Source: Paenibacillus nasutitermitis
GTDB lineage: Bacteria > Bacillota > Bacilli > Paenibacillales > Paenibacillaceae
DNA length: 64,000 nt
Assembly (NCBI RefSeq): GCF_014641075.1
Contig: NZ_BMHP01000001.1
Location: forward strand, 1,302,001-1,366,000
Reading direction: 5' to 3'
Within the stretch, counting starts at the first letter, position 1; the number at the start of each line of letters is the position of its first letter. Below are positions 8,733-16,937 of this stretch, in pieces. Under the pieces are notes generated by a model. It made no database searches, had not been told where the DNA came from, and saw nothing but the letters and a program-made list of their open reading frames with translations. A program made the translations under genes and the position numbers.

Positions 8733-9419
8733 ATGATTCGAGCGGTTGTATTTGATTTTGACGGATTAATTATTGATACGGAAACACCTTCCTATCATGC
8801 TTTCTGTGAAGTATATCGCGAGTATGGGGCGGAGTTGCCCTTTGAAATGTACGCCAAATGCGTAGGCACGACATTCGAGCATTTTGATCCTCATCTTTAT
8901 CTATCCGAATGTGTGGGAGAGGCCATCGATCCGAAGCTGGTCAACACCCGGTTTAGAGCTGTTTATTCAAGACTCATGTCTGAATCGGCGCTCCGGCCCG
9001 GAGTGGTGGAGTATTTGCAGACCGCGCGTAAATTGCAAATCAAAACAGCCATTGCCACAAGCGCAAGCTTGTCGTGGGTCGAGCCTTATCTGCAGCGGTT
9101 CGAGTTAAAGGATTATTTTGATCACATAACGACAGCCGATGATGTTTCCAAGGTGAAACCTGATCCCGAGCTGTATCTTCAGAGCTTAAGCAAGCTTGGC
9201 GTCGCGGCGGAAGAAGCGATTTCTTTTGAAGATTCGCTCAACGGCTTCAAGGCGGCCAGAGCCGCTGGGCTCAACTGCGTAGTGGTTCCCAACGAAATGA
9301 CAAAACAGTTTGCATTTGCAGATTATGATCTAATGATGGATTCCATGGCAGACCGGAGTCTCGAAGAGGTTATTCACTTGCTGAGCCGGGTCAATGAATC
9401 AAATAGAAGTGGGACGTGA
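8733..9419 (+). CDS. HAD-IA family hydrolase (beta-phosphoglucomutase-like)
   Basis: A 228-residue HAD-superfamily phosphohydrolase with a helical cap. Motif I is VVFDFDGLIIDTE with its two catalytic aspartates near residues 8 and 10. Motif II is AIATSAS, Lys of motif III lies in VSKVKPDPE, and motif IV is ISFEDSLNGFKAARAAGLN. This pattern is shared with phosphoglycolate phosphatases, beta-phosphoglucomutases and YhcW-type proteins. A GTG at 8724 could also serve, but the ATG at 8733 starts exactly at the family N-terminus and lies a suitable distance from the AGGAAAAGAG. It ends five bases before the metallophosphoesterase start, suggesting a two-gene unit. Substrate unknown. Confidence 0.85.
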   Translation: MIRAVVFDFDGLIIDTETPSYHAFCEVYREYGAELPFEMYAKCVGTTFEHFDPHLYLSECVGEAIDPKLVNTRFRAVYSRLMSESALRPGVVEYLQTARKLQIKTAIATSASLSWVEPYLQRFELKDYFDHITTADDVSKVKPDPELYLQSLSKLGVAAEEAISFEDSLNGFKAARAAGLNCVVVPNEMTKQFAFADYDLMMDSMADRSLEEVIHLLSRVNESNRSGT

Positions 9420-9423
9420 GCAC

Positions 9424-10173
9424 ATGGATCGGATTGCTGTGATTTCAGATATTCACGGGAATATTCCCGCGTTGGAAGCGGTATTGGCCGATATCAGGCA
9501 GAGGGGGATTACCACGATATACTGCCTTGGTGATTTGGCCGGCAAAGGTCCGGGATCGGACGAAGCCGTTGACCGCGTAAGAGATGCCTGCACGCTCGTA
9601 ATAAGAGGCAACTGGGACGAGAATATGGCCAGGGACAGCGAATATCCGCCGATTGTCTGGCATCAGAACAAGCTGGGAGCCCGGCGTCTGGACTATCTTA
9701 GAGAACTTCCGATCATGATTGAGCTGCATATGAGCGGCCGGTTGATCCGGCTTTTCCACGCCTCTCCCCGAAGCGTCCATGAACGGATCCAGCCCTGGGA
9801 TTCGCATGAATCCCGCTTGTCGTTGTTCCACGCTTCGGAATACAGCAGCTATGCCGGGGAAGCGGATGTGGCCGGCTATGGGGATATTCATAATGCTTTT
9901 GTGCAGCATTTGGACGGAAAAGCCTTGTTCAATGCCGGAAGCGTCGGCAATCCATTGGAGATGACGCAGGCCTCTTATGCGATATTGGAGGGGCGGCTGA
10001 ATGGCAGGGATCTGGCTCCTTTTGGCATCCAGCTGGTGCGTGTGCCTTACGATATCGAGCTCGCTGTCCAGCAGGCGGTAGAGGCACAGATTCCGGAGCT
10101 GGAAGCTTATGTTGTAGAATTGAGAACGGCTGTATACCGGGGGAATCAAAAGAAGACCGCGGAAAAACGGTAA
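9424..10173 (+). CDS. Metallophosphoesterase family protein
   Basis: A 249-residue calcineurin-like phosphoesterase. The dinuclear metal motifs are present in order: ISDIHGN (residues 7-13), LGDLAGKGP, RGNWDE (normally GNHD or GNCD), and later GDIHNAFVQH with NAGSVGNPLE. This is the YfcE/diadenosine tetraphosphatase-like subgroup acting on small phosphodiesters or phosphoproteins. In the GNHD motif the usual His is Trp, a variation seen in this subgroup. The ATG at 9424 begins with DRIAVISDIHGN; an upstream in-frame ATG at 9394 would overlap the HAD gene by 26 bases and adds nothing family-like. Coupling to the HAD gene suggests a shared role in phosphate ester turnover. Confidence 0.85.
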   Translation: MDRIAVISDIHGNIPALEAVLADIRQRGITTIYCLGDLAGKGPGSDEAVDRVRDACTLVIRGNWDENMARDSEYPPIVWHQNKLGARRLDYLRELPIMIELHMSGRLIRLFHASPRSVHERIQPWDSHESRLSLFHASEYSSYAGEADVAGYGDIHNAFVQHLDGKALFNAGSVGNPLEMTQASYAILEGRLNGRDLAPFGIQLVRVPYDIELAVQQAVEAQIPELEAYVVELRTAVYRGNQKKTAEKR

Positions 10174-10178
10174 CTTCG

Positions 10179-10886
10179 TCAGGATTTGTTCTTCGCAGTT
10201 ATATAACGGATGGCCTCCCCGACATCTTCGGTTTGCAGCAGGAGCTTCTCCTGGTCAAACAACAAGATCGTGGGGAATCGCTGGATCCCGTAGATTTTTT
10301 TGAGATCCACAATATATTCTGGTTGGTACATCATCGAGCTAACACCGCCTTGAAGACCGCTGCCTGCTTCATTCAGGAACTGGTCCATTATTTTCTGATT
10401 GAGAGGAGCGCTGCTCTCGTCACCCAGTATGGTCACATGTATGGATCCTTTCCCCCGGGCAAACAGCCCAAGGCGCTCCAGCGCCTCTTCCTGCCGTATC
10501 GTAAGAATAATGATTTCCTTAGGCGGTTCCTTTGAAGATTTGGTATGGGCTGGTTTGAGCTCCACCTTCTGTCCGACACGCAGATCGGAAGCGGACGCAG
10601 AATCGCCATTTTCTTTGTGGATATTTACAGATGGGGTAAGCTGGACTTGAAGCTCCACGCCATAGTCGTTAATATCCGGCCCACGGGTATGGCGTTTCTC
10701 CCATTCGGAAATGTCCACGGTCAGATTCCGGTTATCCAGGTCAATGGAGCTGACAAATCCAACCATCTCCTGGTCCTTATAGTGACCGTAAGGATAGGTT
10801 CCATTACTCCGGCATCCAACTATTATGAGAAGGCAGACTGCGAGTCCGAAAACCGCAATGCAGCGGCTTTTTGTCATGACATCCAC
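10179..10886 (-). CDS. Lipoprotein with C-terminal thioredoxin-like segment
   Basis: A 235-residue predicted lipoprotein. The signal sequence (about residues 7-25) ends in the lipobox IVGC, placing it on the outer face of the cytoplasmic membrane. The middle has a beta-rich stretch (VGFVSSIDLDNRNLTV, VGQKVELKP) that looks like an OB-like or DUF3221-like domain. The last 80 residues include VTILGDESSAPLN and IYGIQRFPTILLFDQEKLL, where the cis-proline of RFPT and the following strand resemble a thioredoxin fold, but no CXXC active site is visible, so it probably is not a disulfide oxidoreductase. It is convergent with the metallophosphoesterase and stands alone. No named family recognised. Confidence 0.6.
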   Translation of the reverse strand: MDVMTKSRCIAVFGLAVCLLIIVGCRSNGTYPYGHYKDQEMVGFVSSIDLDNRNLTVDISEWEKRHTRGPDINDYGVELQVQLTPSVNIHKENGDSASASDLRVGQKVELKPAHTKSSKEPPKEIIILTIRQEEALERLGLFARGKGSIHVTILGDESSAPLNQKIMDQFLNEAGSGLQGGVSSMMYQPEYIVDLKKIYGIQRFPTILLFDQEKLLLQTEDVGEAIRYITAKNKS

Positions 10887-10972
10887 CCTTTTTATATTTA
10901 TTTACGTGAACGGATAACAAAAAGTTATCGGCTTACTGGAAAAACTTGAAATTCTGTATGAGTTGAAAGGGC

Positions 10973-11866
10973 TCAAACCCTCGCCTTGACCGAGCGGGCA
11001 TATTCGGATGGCGACATGTCCATCGCGGATTTGAACTGGCGCGAGAAGCTGTGGATGCTGCTGTAGTGCAGACGTTCGGCGATTTCCGAGAAATTGTACT
11101 GCTCCTCGCGGATCATCTGACGGGCCTGATCGATCTTCAGGCTGCGGTAGAACTTCATAATGCTTTGGCCGGTCTTCTTCTTGAACAGCGCTAGCGCATG
11201 GCTTTTGCTGAGGTTGAAGTTTCTGTAAATCTGTTCGAGATTCAACTCTTCATAGAGGTGGTTCTCCATATAGGCGGTCATTCGTTGAACAAGATTATCC
11301 TCGCTTTTTTCCTTGGTGGCACCGGAGAGGCGCTGCTCGGAGCGTGTCGGGCTGCTTCCATGCAGCAGCTGGATCAACAACAGCTCCAGATGAATTTTGA
11401 TCAGCTGCTCTGATCCGACCGGAGCATCGGCGCGCCGGACCAGCGTATGATCCCGCGGATTGTCAAACGGGGGCATGAAGGCGGCGAAGCCGCTTTTGAC
11501 AAGCTGGGACAGGATTTCCCGCTGCCCCTCGTCCAGCGTGAAAATTTTATTTTCAAAAAAAGCCATTTCGGCCGAGCGGCACACAAAGGAAACAATAATG
11601 ACATTCGGGGCGATTTTGTTATTGGCCCATACGCCGTGAAATTCATTGGGTTTGTGAAAGATCATATCGCCCTGCTTCAGACAATACCCCTCGGTATCCG
11701 CAAAAACTTCCATTTCCCCTTTATCCACATAAATGAACTCCCAGAAATCGTGTTTTTCCCCTTCGAAGGTGAAATCCTTGGCAAATTCAAAGTAATGAAA
11801 CGAAATGATTTGTTTGATGGAAAAAGCCTCGTAGAGCCTCGTTCTGGCGAAGCGGTTATCCTTCAT
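10973..11866 (-). CDS. AraC family transcriptional regulator with cupin-like sensor
   Basis: A 297-residue regulator. The N-terminal half is an AraC-type jelly-roll ligand-binding domain (EKHDFWEFIYVDKGEMEV, LKQGDMIFHKPNEFH). The last 100 residues are two helix-turn-helix motifs: LNLEQIYRNFNLSKSHALALF and the conserved FSEIAERLHYSSIHSFSRQFK followed by MSPSEYARS. Such proteins usually respond to sugars. The ATG at 11866 has an AAAGGTGG site eight bases upstream; the open frame runs further to 11914 without a better site. It is divergent from the PIG-L deacetylase and NagB-like pair and is their likely activator, by inference from position. A TATAAT lies upstream near 11893-11900 on its strand. 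Confidence 0.85.
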   Translation of the reverse strand: MKDNRFARTRLYEAFSIKQIISFHYFEFAKDFTFEGEKHDFWEFIYVDKGEMEVFADTEGYCLKQGDMIFHKPNEFHGVWANNKIAPNVIIVSFVCRSAEMAFFENKIFTLDEGQREILSQLVKSGFAAFMPPFDNPRDHTLVRRADAPVGSEQLIKIHLELLLIQLLHGSSPTRSEQRLSGATKEKSEDNLVQRMTAYMENHLYEELNLEQIYRNFNLSKSHALALFKKKTGQSIMKFYRSLKIDQARQMIREEQYNFSEIAERLHYSSIHSFSRQFKSAMDMSPSEYARSVKARV

Positions 11867-12053
11867 GAGCGGCCCACCTTTCGATATGAATCTATTATAG
11901 CACCCGGCGATCAAGACGAGAAAGGCAAGACTATTTGAAACATCCTCCGGTCTTTTTGCTAAAGATCATCCGTCATCGAGCAGGTAGAATGGAGCTAATG
12001 CTGCTATGAAAACGTGCTTGTAAGCATAAGGCTTGAGGAGAGGAAGAATACAC

Positions 12054-12764
12054 ATGAATGTGCTGGCTGTAGGCTGCCATCCCGATGATCTGGAGATTGG
12101 CTGCGGCGGAACCCTGGCGAAGCTTGCTTCACAAGGACATGAAATTACGATGGTGCATGTAGCTAACGGCAATAAAGGTCATAAGATTATCCCGCCTGCG
12201 GAATTGGCAGAAATTCGGGAGCAGGAGGCCAAGAAAGCCGGCAGCTTGATCGGTGCCGAGGTCATTAGTTTAAACAGGCCCGATCTGATGGTGAAATCGG
12301 ATCAGGATGAATTGATTTCATTATTGGCAGGCGTGATTCGCAGGGTACGTCCTGATTTCATCATTACGCATCCGCCTGAGGATTATATGAAGGATCATAT
12401 GGAAGTATCGCGGGCGGTATTTGATGCCAGCTTTGCGGCTACAGTTCCTCATTACGAAGCGGACGGCGGGCATCCCGCGGCTGCAAAGGTAGCACCGATA
12501 TATTATATGGATACGCTTGCAGGGGTTGGTTTCCTGCCCACCGAGTATGTGGATATTTCAGATTTCATTGAAGTGAAAATTCAGATGAATGATAGCCATC
12601 AGAGCCAGATCAAATGGTTGTATGAGCATGACGGTATCGATTTTCTTGATTTTGTGCGGACCGTATCCAAATTTCGCGGCCTGCAGTGCGGCAAAGCCTA
12701 TGCGGAAGGCTTCAAGCAGTGCCAGGCCTGGCCGCGTCTGACGACAGAGCGGCTTCTGCCATAA
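12054..12764 (+). CDS. PIG-L family N-acetyl-sugar deacetylase (BshB-like)
   Basis: A 236-residue zinc-dependent deacetylase of the PIG-L/LmbE family. The N-terminal AVGCHPDDLEIGCGGTLA carries the metal-binding HPDD, and DHMEVSRAV supplies the later histidine. Members remove acetyl groups from N-acetylglucosamine attached to various carriers, including the bacillithiol precursor GlcNAc-malate (BshB1/BshB2). Here it does not sit with other bsh genes but 73 bases before a NagB-like isomerase and divergent from an AraC regulator. An amino-sugar catabolic role therefore fits the context as well as bacillithiol synthesis does. AGGAGAGGAAG upstream of the ATG at 12054 sets the start over an in-frame start at 12033. 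Confidence 0.85.
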   Translation: MNVLAVGCHPDDLEIGCGGTLAKLASQGHEITMVHVANGNKGHKIIPPAELAEIREQEAKKAGSLIGAEVISLNRPDLMVKSDQDELISLLAGVIRRVRPDFIITHPPEDYMKDHMEVSRAVFDASFAATVPHYEADGGHPAAAKVAPIYYMDTLAGVGFLPTEYVDISDFIEVKIQMNDSHQSQIKWLYEHDGIDFLDFVRTVSKFRGLQCGKAYAEGFKQCQAWPRLTTERLLP

Positions 12765-12837
12765 TTGAGCCGATCTGCAAGATCCGGATGACATGTACTG
12801 AATATTACAGAATTGGAGCGTGAGGAATTTGAATTTC

Positions 12838-13779
12838 ATGCAAACGTTAAAGGGATCGCTTCTGGAAGGTTTCTATCCGGAAGGCTGGGATATGGAGCGT
12901 ATCGACCAATGCTGTTCGCATGATCCGGCATCCATTGAGGAGCCTCAGGATTTCTGGCATGCCGAATTTCAGCCGGTGTCCTGCGATGAGGTGCAGGAGC
13001 TGGATGTGAAAATGGGGCATGAGATCGCGAGCGAAATCCGTAAAAGCAGGGATGCGGGACGCAAGCTTGCCATTATATTGCCGGCTGGGCCGATGGGCAT
13101 GTACAAATGGGCCGTTTATTTTCTGAAGGAGTGGCAGGTAGATTGTTCGCATGTCCACGGCTTCAATATGGATGAGTGGAGCGACGGGGAAGGGCGGACG
13201 CTGCCTTCCGACAATCCCGGCTCCTTTCAATATGCGATGGAGCAGGCTTTTTACGGGCCGCTTGGCGCGCTAACCGTACCTGCAAGCCAGCGGAATTTTG
13301 CCACAGCCGATCAGCTGCCTTCCTATGCTTCCAAGATAGCCAAGCTGAAGGAAGAGGGGGCCGAGCTCCTCACTGTCTTCGGAATTGGCCGTATGCTTCA
13401 TATTGCTTTTTGGGAACCGCATTTTGCTGGGGAATTCGATAGCGAAGCCCAGTGGCGCGAGCAGACGCACCGGATCGGCGCCAAGCTGCACCCGCTGACG
13501 ATTGAACAGAACGCCATCACCAGCTTCAAAAGCCGGACCACACATGTGCCATGCCGGGCAAACACCGTCGGACCGGGTTTGTTTCTCCAATCCGACCGGA
13601 TTATAGGCGGCTGCGACGGCGCACTGGGCCGCGGCATGCAGTGGCAAGGACTGTCTCTATGGACAACCTTGCGCTATGGCCCGGATACGTGGCTTCCATC
13701 CACATTCATGCCGACACTGCCGGGCAAATTATTTTATTTAAAAGAGCTCGCCGGCCCTCTTCATGCAGAGATCAATTAG
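12838..13779 (+). CDS. NagB-like glucosamine-6-phosphate isomerase family protein with altered active site
   Basis: A 313-residue protein of the glucosamine-6-phosphate deaminase/6-phosphogluconolactonase fold. Family landmarks can be followed: [15 protein letters not shown] for the phosphate loop, HGFNMDEWS (MDEW at residues 111-114, matching the MDEY of E. coli NagB with its catalytic Asp72), and [14 protein letters not shown] (from residue 181). In NagB the last motif is GxGxDGHIAFNEP. Here His188 and Glu193 are kept, but the position of Asp141 is Met186 and the next Gly is Leu. It is also about 45 residues longer than E. coli NagB. It may be a deaminase or isomerase of a different amino sugar, paired with the PIG-L deacetylase. 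A GTG at 12820 is an alternative start, but its ribosome binding site would be only one base away. Confidence 0.75.
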   Translation: MQTLKGSLLEGFYPEGWDMERIDQCCSHDPASIEEPQDFWHAEFQPVSCDEVQELDVKMGHEIASEIRKSRDAGRKLAIILPAGPMGMYKWAVYFLKEWQVDCSHVHGFNMDEWSDGEGRTLPSDNPGSFQYAMEQAFYGPLGALTVPASQRNFATADQLPSYASKIAKLKEEGAELLTVFGIGRMLHIAFWEPHFAGEFDSEAQWREQTHRIGAKLHPLTIEQNAITSFKSRTTHVPCRANTVGPGLFLQSDRIIGGCDGALGRGMQWQGLSLWTTLRYGPDTWLPSTFMPTLPGKLFYLKELAGPLHAEIN

Positions 13780-13832
13780 CCGCCTGATCCTGGCAAACCG
13801 GAAACGGGTTGCTAGATAGTATTTCATGAAAA

Positions 13833-13876
13833 AAAAGCGAGAGGAAGAGAGAAATCTCTTCACTCGCTTTTATGTG
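13833..13876. terminator. Bidirectional terminator between convergent genes
   Basis: An AAAAGCGAG arm (13833-13841) pairs with CTCGCTTTT (13863-13871), and an inner GAGAAATCTC can fold as well. A-rich sequence on the left and T-rich on the right let it serve both the NagB-like gene and the leftward doxX gene. Confidence 0.75.
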
Positions 13877-13928
13877 CAGGGACTAAAATGGGGGAACGGA
13901 CATCTTTCGTTTTCGTTCCTGCCGCTGG

Positions 13929-14456
13929 TTATCCGGTTTTTATGTTTGTGCGGGTGCCGCCTGAGGCTTCCTTATGGAATAGCTTCCGCAGATAAGGCTT
14001 GGCGTAATAATCAATGCCCAGTCGGCCGCCATTGGCGCCTGCTATCATAATGAGCCCGCCAAGCAGGACCAGCCAGGGGTTCGTGCTGATTGTTCCGGCG
14101 AACAAGAACATGAAGTTCATCAATAAGCCGAAGAAAGCAGCAGCTGCCGTTAAAGCTCCTAGAATCAATCCGATGCCAATCAATGCTTCGCCAAGGGGAA
14201 TCATGAAATTGAACAGCTTGACATTGGGCAGCGCAAAATGTTTAAGGAAGGCGGTGAAGGTCGGATAGATGACCTCGCCGGTCTGATCGGCTACCGGCTT
14301 GGCGACAGCACCAGTCAGGTAGCCTTTCGCGTCAAAGCCATTCGCCAGTTTGTGGTATCCGGCGTATAACCACTCCCAGCCAACATACAATCGGAGCAAA
14401 AGCATGAGTACAGCCGCATAAATATTTTCCCTCAAAAATTTCATAATCATCCTCAT
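13929..14456 (-). CDS. DoxX family membrane protein
   Basis: A 175-residue membrane protein with about four hydrophobic segments (YAAVLMLLLRLYVGWEWLYA, FNFMIPLGEALIGIGLILGA, AAAFFGLLMNFMFLFAG, PWLVLLGGLIMIAGA), the DoxX topology. The conserved GWEWLYAGYHKL and the IPLGEALIGIGLILG block match DoxX-type proteins linked to quinone or thiosulfate metabolism and to oxidative-stress complexes. It lies 20 bases after the Fnr gene on the same strand, so the two are probably co-transcribed and the protein may belong to a low-oxygen response. GAGAGGG precedes the ATG at 14456; a second in-frame ATG at 14450 is nearly as good. Confidence 0.85.
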   Translation of the reverse strand: MRMIMKFLRENIYAAVLMLLLRLYVGWEWLYAGYHKLANGFDAKGYLTGAVAKPVADQTGEVIYPTFTAFLKHFALPNVKLFNFMIPLGEALIGIGLILGALTAAAAFFGLLMNFMFLFAGTISTNPWLVLLGGLIMIAGANGGRLGIDYYAKPYLRKLFHKEASGGTRTNIKTG

Positions 14457-14476
14457 TCAACCCTCTCCATATTGGA

Positions 14477-15217
14477 TTACATTCTGCACAGTTCGATGGG
14501 GCAGTTCTCACATCGGCAGATGTTTTGCAAATAACCCCGGTCATGTATGGCGATACATCCATCCTCTACCGAAATAATGCCGTCTTTCTTCATATCACTC
14601 AGCATCCGGTTCACACTTTCCCGGCTGGTTCCGATCATGTCGGCCATCTGGGTATTGGTCAGCTTCCTGCTAATGAAGGTCAGGTTATCGCGTTCCACTC
14701 CGTAGGTGTTGGACAGCCGGATCAATAAAGAGCAGAGCGCGCCAGACTTCCCGAAGAGCATCAGATCGCGGAATTTAGCTTGTGTCATCCGGTGCTGCAG
14801 TCCCATCCATTTCATGAATTCGATAGCCAGATCTCCATGCTGCCACAGTAGAACTTCCAGGTCCTTCTGCAGAATGACGCCGATTTCGCTGTCTTCCATC
14901 ACTTCGGCATTAAAGCTGTGTACGGAATCGTGGAAAGGGTCCATCTGACCGAACAAATCGCCGGCAGGATGCAGATGCAAGGTGAGCATGCGGCCGTTAT
15001 CAGCCGATTTGGTAATATGGATCATTCCCTTTTTGACAAAATAAAGCTTATCCGACACTTCGCCCTCCCAGAACAGATGCGAGCCCGCAGTGGCAGACCG
15101 TGGATACATGATGCTTTGAAGCCGCTGCATGCTGTCAGGGGAGAAGAATTGACTGATGCCCGCATGGGCCTTCATATCCTGCTCGTGCTTTCGATTCATT
15201 ACACTTTGTATACTCAT
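14477..15217 (-). CDS. fnr: Fnr-type oxygen-sensing transcription regulator (Crp/Fnr family)
   Basis: A 246-residue Crp/Fnr protein. Residues about 25-140 are the cyclic-nucleotide-fold domain (LFWEGEVSDKLYFVKKG, LHPAGDLFG), followed by a dimer helix and a winged helix-turn-helix (NTQMADMIGTSRESVNRML). The C-terminal tail holds Cys234, Cys236, Cys239 and Cys244. The last three make C-x2-C-x4-C, the spacing of the [4Fe-4S] ligands of Bacillus subtilis Fnr, which binds its cluster at the C-terminus rather than the N-terminus. That makes an oxygen-labile regulator of anaerobic genes the best reading. A candidate fourth ligand is Asp151. A GTG six bases upstream (15223) is an alternative start. 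doxX follows on the same strand. I see no TGTGA-N6-TCACA box in its own 260-base upstream gap. Confidence 0.85.
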   Translation of the reverse strand: MSIQSVMNRKHEQDMKAHAGISQFFSPDSMQRLQSIMYPRSATAGSHLFWEGEVSDKLYFVKKGMIHITKSADNGRMLTLHLHPAGDLFGQMDPFHDSVHSFNAEVMEDSEIGVILQKDLEVLLWQHGDLAIEFMKWMGLQHRMTQAKFRDLMLFGKSGALCSLLIRLSNTYGVERDNLTFISRKLTNTQMADMIGTSRESVNRMLSDMKKDGIISVEDGCIAIHDRGYLQNICRCENCPIELCRM

Positions 15218-15390
15218 TGCCACGCCGCCTTCTCGTTAGGTTCTGACTTCATCATAAAGGAAAGAGAGGGCTGCTGTAATCGGGGAAAGACCTTATATTG
15301 GAATAGGGAATTCCCGTAATCTTCGTGGAAATTGCAGACAATGGCAGCCGAAAACACCCTGATTTGCTTGGATGATAGGGCATGTTGAAG

Positions 15391-15446
15391 TTTAAGAAAA
15401 ACTTTATGTTTAACCACATTTCTTTTTTAATTGTTTTCCTTATCCT
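15391..15446 (+). promoter_or_regulatory. vanY promoter region with direct repeats, copy A
   Basis: TTTAAG at 15391, TTTATG at 15403 and TTTAAC at 15409 form phased direct repeats, as expected for an OmpR/PhoB-type activator site, and a -10-like TATCCT lies at 15441. No good -35 is seen, which fits an activator-dependent promoter. The same elements recur at identical spacing before 18838 (copy B), which suggests that the VanR-like regulator encoded at 16938 binds both. Confidence 0.6.
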
Positions 15447-15477
15447 AGAGTGAATGAAGGGTTAGGAGGAAACTAAG

Positions 15478-16350
15478 ATGAAGAAATGGTTTTTTTGGCT
15501 TGTTATACTTTTACTGCTTGGCTATGGATTAGCCCAACACAAATTGAGAGTCGTTAACGATAAACCACCACAAGAAGACAATCAAGCTCAAGAGATAATT
15601 TCTCAAAAGAACGAGGTTTCGATTAAGGTAACAAAAAATCAGATTTACAAAGGCAATTTGTTGTTGGTCAATAAGGATCATCCTGTGCCTCCAGTGGGGG
15701 AAGAGTCCGAAGAAGCGGTCAATCTGTTTCAGAATAAGGAATTGGTGAAGGGATTCGGTTTGCTGGATAATACGATTCAGTTATCGCCAAGATTGGTGCA
15801 AAAATTCTCAACAATGATTGAGACCGCAAAAAATGATGGAGTTAGTCATTTTTTAATCAGCAGCGGCTATCGGGACGACAAACAACAACATCAGCTCTAT
15901 CAACAAATGGGTGCTGAATATGCTTTGCCAGCAGGCTATAGCGATCATAACTTGGGTTTATCGCTTGATATTGGATCTACGCAAGCGGAGATGAATCGAG
16001 CGACTGAAGGAAAGTGGTTGAAAAAAAACGCATGGAGATACGGGTTTATCTTGCGTTATCCGAAGGACAAAACAGCAATTACAGGCATTCAGTATGAACC
16101 TTGGCATTTTCGCTACGTTGGTTTGCCGCACAGCGCATTTATGGAGGAAAAGAATTTTGTCTTGGAGCAATATCTGGATTTCTTGAAAGTACAGAAGACC
16201 ATTACGACTACTGTAGATCACCAAATATATGAAATCACATACTATCCTGTTTTCAAAAATACAACTATCTCTGTGCCGGCGGATGGACGATATGAGATTT
16301 CAGGCAATAATATAGACGGTGTTATTGTGACCGTAAATCAGGGATCATGA
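15478..16350 (+). CDS. vanY: VanY-type D,D-carboxypeptidase
   Basis: A 290-residue membrane-anchored zinc carboxypeptidase that removes the terminal D-Ala of peptidoglycan stem peptides. The N-terminus MKKWFFWLVILLLLGYGLA is an uncleaved signal anchor. In the catalytic domain, ISSGYRDDKQQHQLY is followed by SDHNLGLSLDIG (zinc ligands His157 and Asp164) and YEPWHFRYVG (catalytic Glu207 and ligand His210), so the active site is complete. About 55 residues after the domain form a beta-rich tail ending at NQGS. GGAGGA precedes the ATG. It opens a vanY-vanZ-vanR-vanS run. The codon use and base composition of this block are more AT-rich than the thi or pyrD regions, consistent with horizontal acquisition. 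Confidence 0.9.
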   Translation: MKKWFFWLVILLLLGYGLAQHKLRVVNDKPPQEDNQAQEIISQKNEVSIKVTKNQIYKGNLLLVNKDHPVPPVGEESEEAVNLFQNKELVKGFGLLDNTIQLSPRLVQKFSTMIETAKNDGVSHFLISSGYRDDKQQHQLYQQMGAEYALPAGYSDHNLGLSLDIGSTQAEMNRATEGKWLKKNAWRYGFILRYPKDKTAITGIQYEPWHFRYVGLPHSAFMEEKNFVLEQYLDFLKVQKTITTTVDHQIYEITYYPVFKNTTISVPADGRYEISGNNIDGVIVTVNQGS

Positions 16351-16374
16351 GTCTCAAAAAGGTGAGGATGGCGT

Positions 16375-16896
16375 ATGAAACCTAAGAAAATGTTGATTGA
16401 TATTTATATCCTAGTGCTGTTTACTCTATATGTGTACGCGTTATTCAAGATTATTCTATTTAAGTTCGGCTCCATCGATATGACATTTCTCTGGCATCAG
16501 CTTAAGCTGATTCTGGGGAACCCTGATAATATCAGATGGCAATTTCAAAAAGGTAATCTAGTTCCCTTTAAAGAAATATCTAGAGCGATCCATACTATAT
16601 CGAGCCATGGACTAATTAACCTAGTTGGGAATTTCGCGATATTTATGCCTTTCGGAATCTTGCTTGGGCTAATGTTAAGAAACAAAAAAATATCTTTTAT
16701 AGGATCGTTCACACTTTCTTTAGGTTTAAGTCTAATCTTGGAATGCGCTCAGGCGTTATTTTCTATTGGAAGTTTTGATGTCGATGATCTCATACTAAAT
16801 TCCAGTGGAGGCTTGATTGGTTTTATTATTTTCAAAATATTCGCTAATTTAGTGACTACATCAAGTGTTAACCAAGCAAGAGGGAGGCCCATCTGA
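16375..16896 (+). CDS. vanZ: VanZ family membrane protein
   Basis: A 173-residue protein with four hydrophobic segments in the VanZ pattern: an N-terminal helix (IYILVLFTLYVYALFKIILF), a loop with QKGNLVPFKEI, then GLINLVGNFAIFMPFGILLG, a third helix, and LILECAQALFSIGSFDVDDLI, where the Glu-Cys-Gln and Asp-x-Asp-Asp residues are the family signature. VanZ proteins give low-level teicoplanin tolerance by an unclear route, probably by lowering surface binding of the lipoglycopeptide. It lies 24 bases after vanY in the same orientation with a GGTGAGG site. The neighbouring response regulator gene follows after 41 bases. Confidence 0.88.
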   Translation: MKPKKMLIDIYILVLFTLYVYALFKIILFKFGSIDMTFLWHQLKLILGNPDNIRWQFQKGNLVPFKEISRAIHTISSHGLINLVGNFAIFMPFGILLGLMLRNKKISFIGSFTLSLGLSLILECAQALFSIGSFDVDDLILNSSGGLIGFIIFKIFANLVTTSSVNQARGRPI

Positions 16897-16937
16897 TACA
16901 ATTTAAGCAATACTAACGCGATACAGGGGTGGAACGT

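Noticed and set aside
10179..10886. Thiol-disulfide oxidoreductase
   Set aside because: The C-terminal segment resembles a thioredoxin fold, but no CXXC is present.
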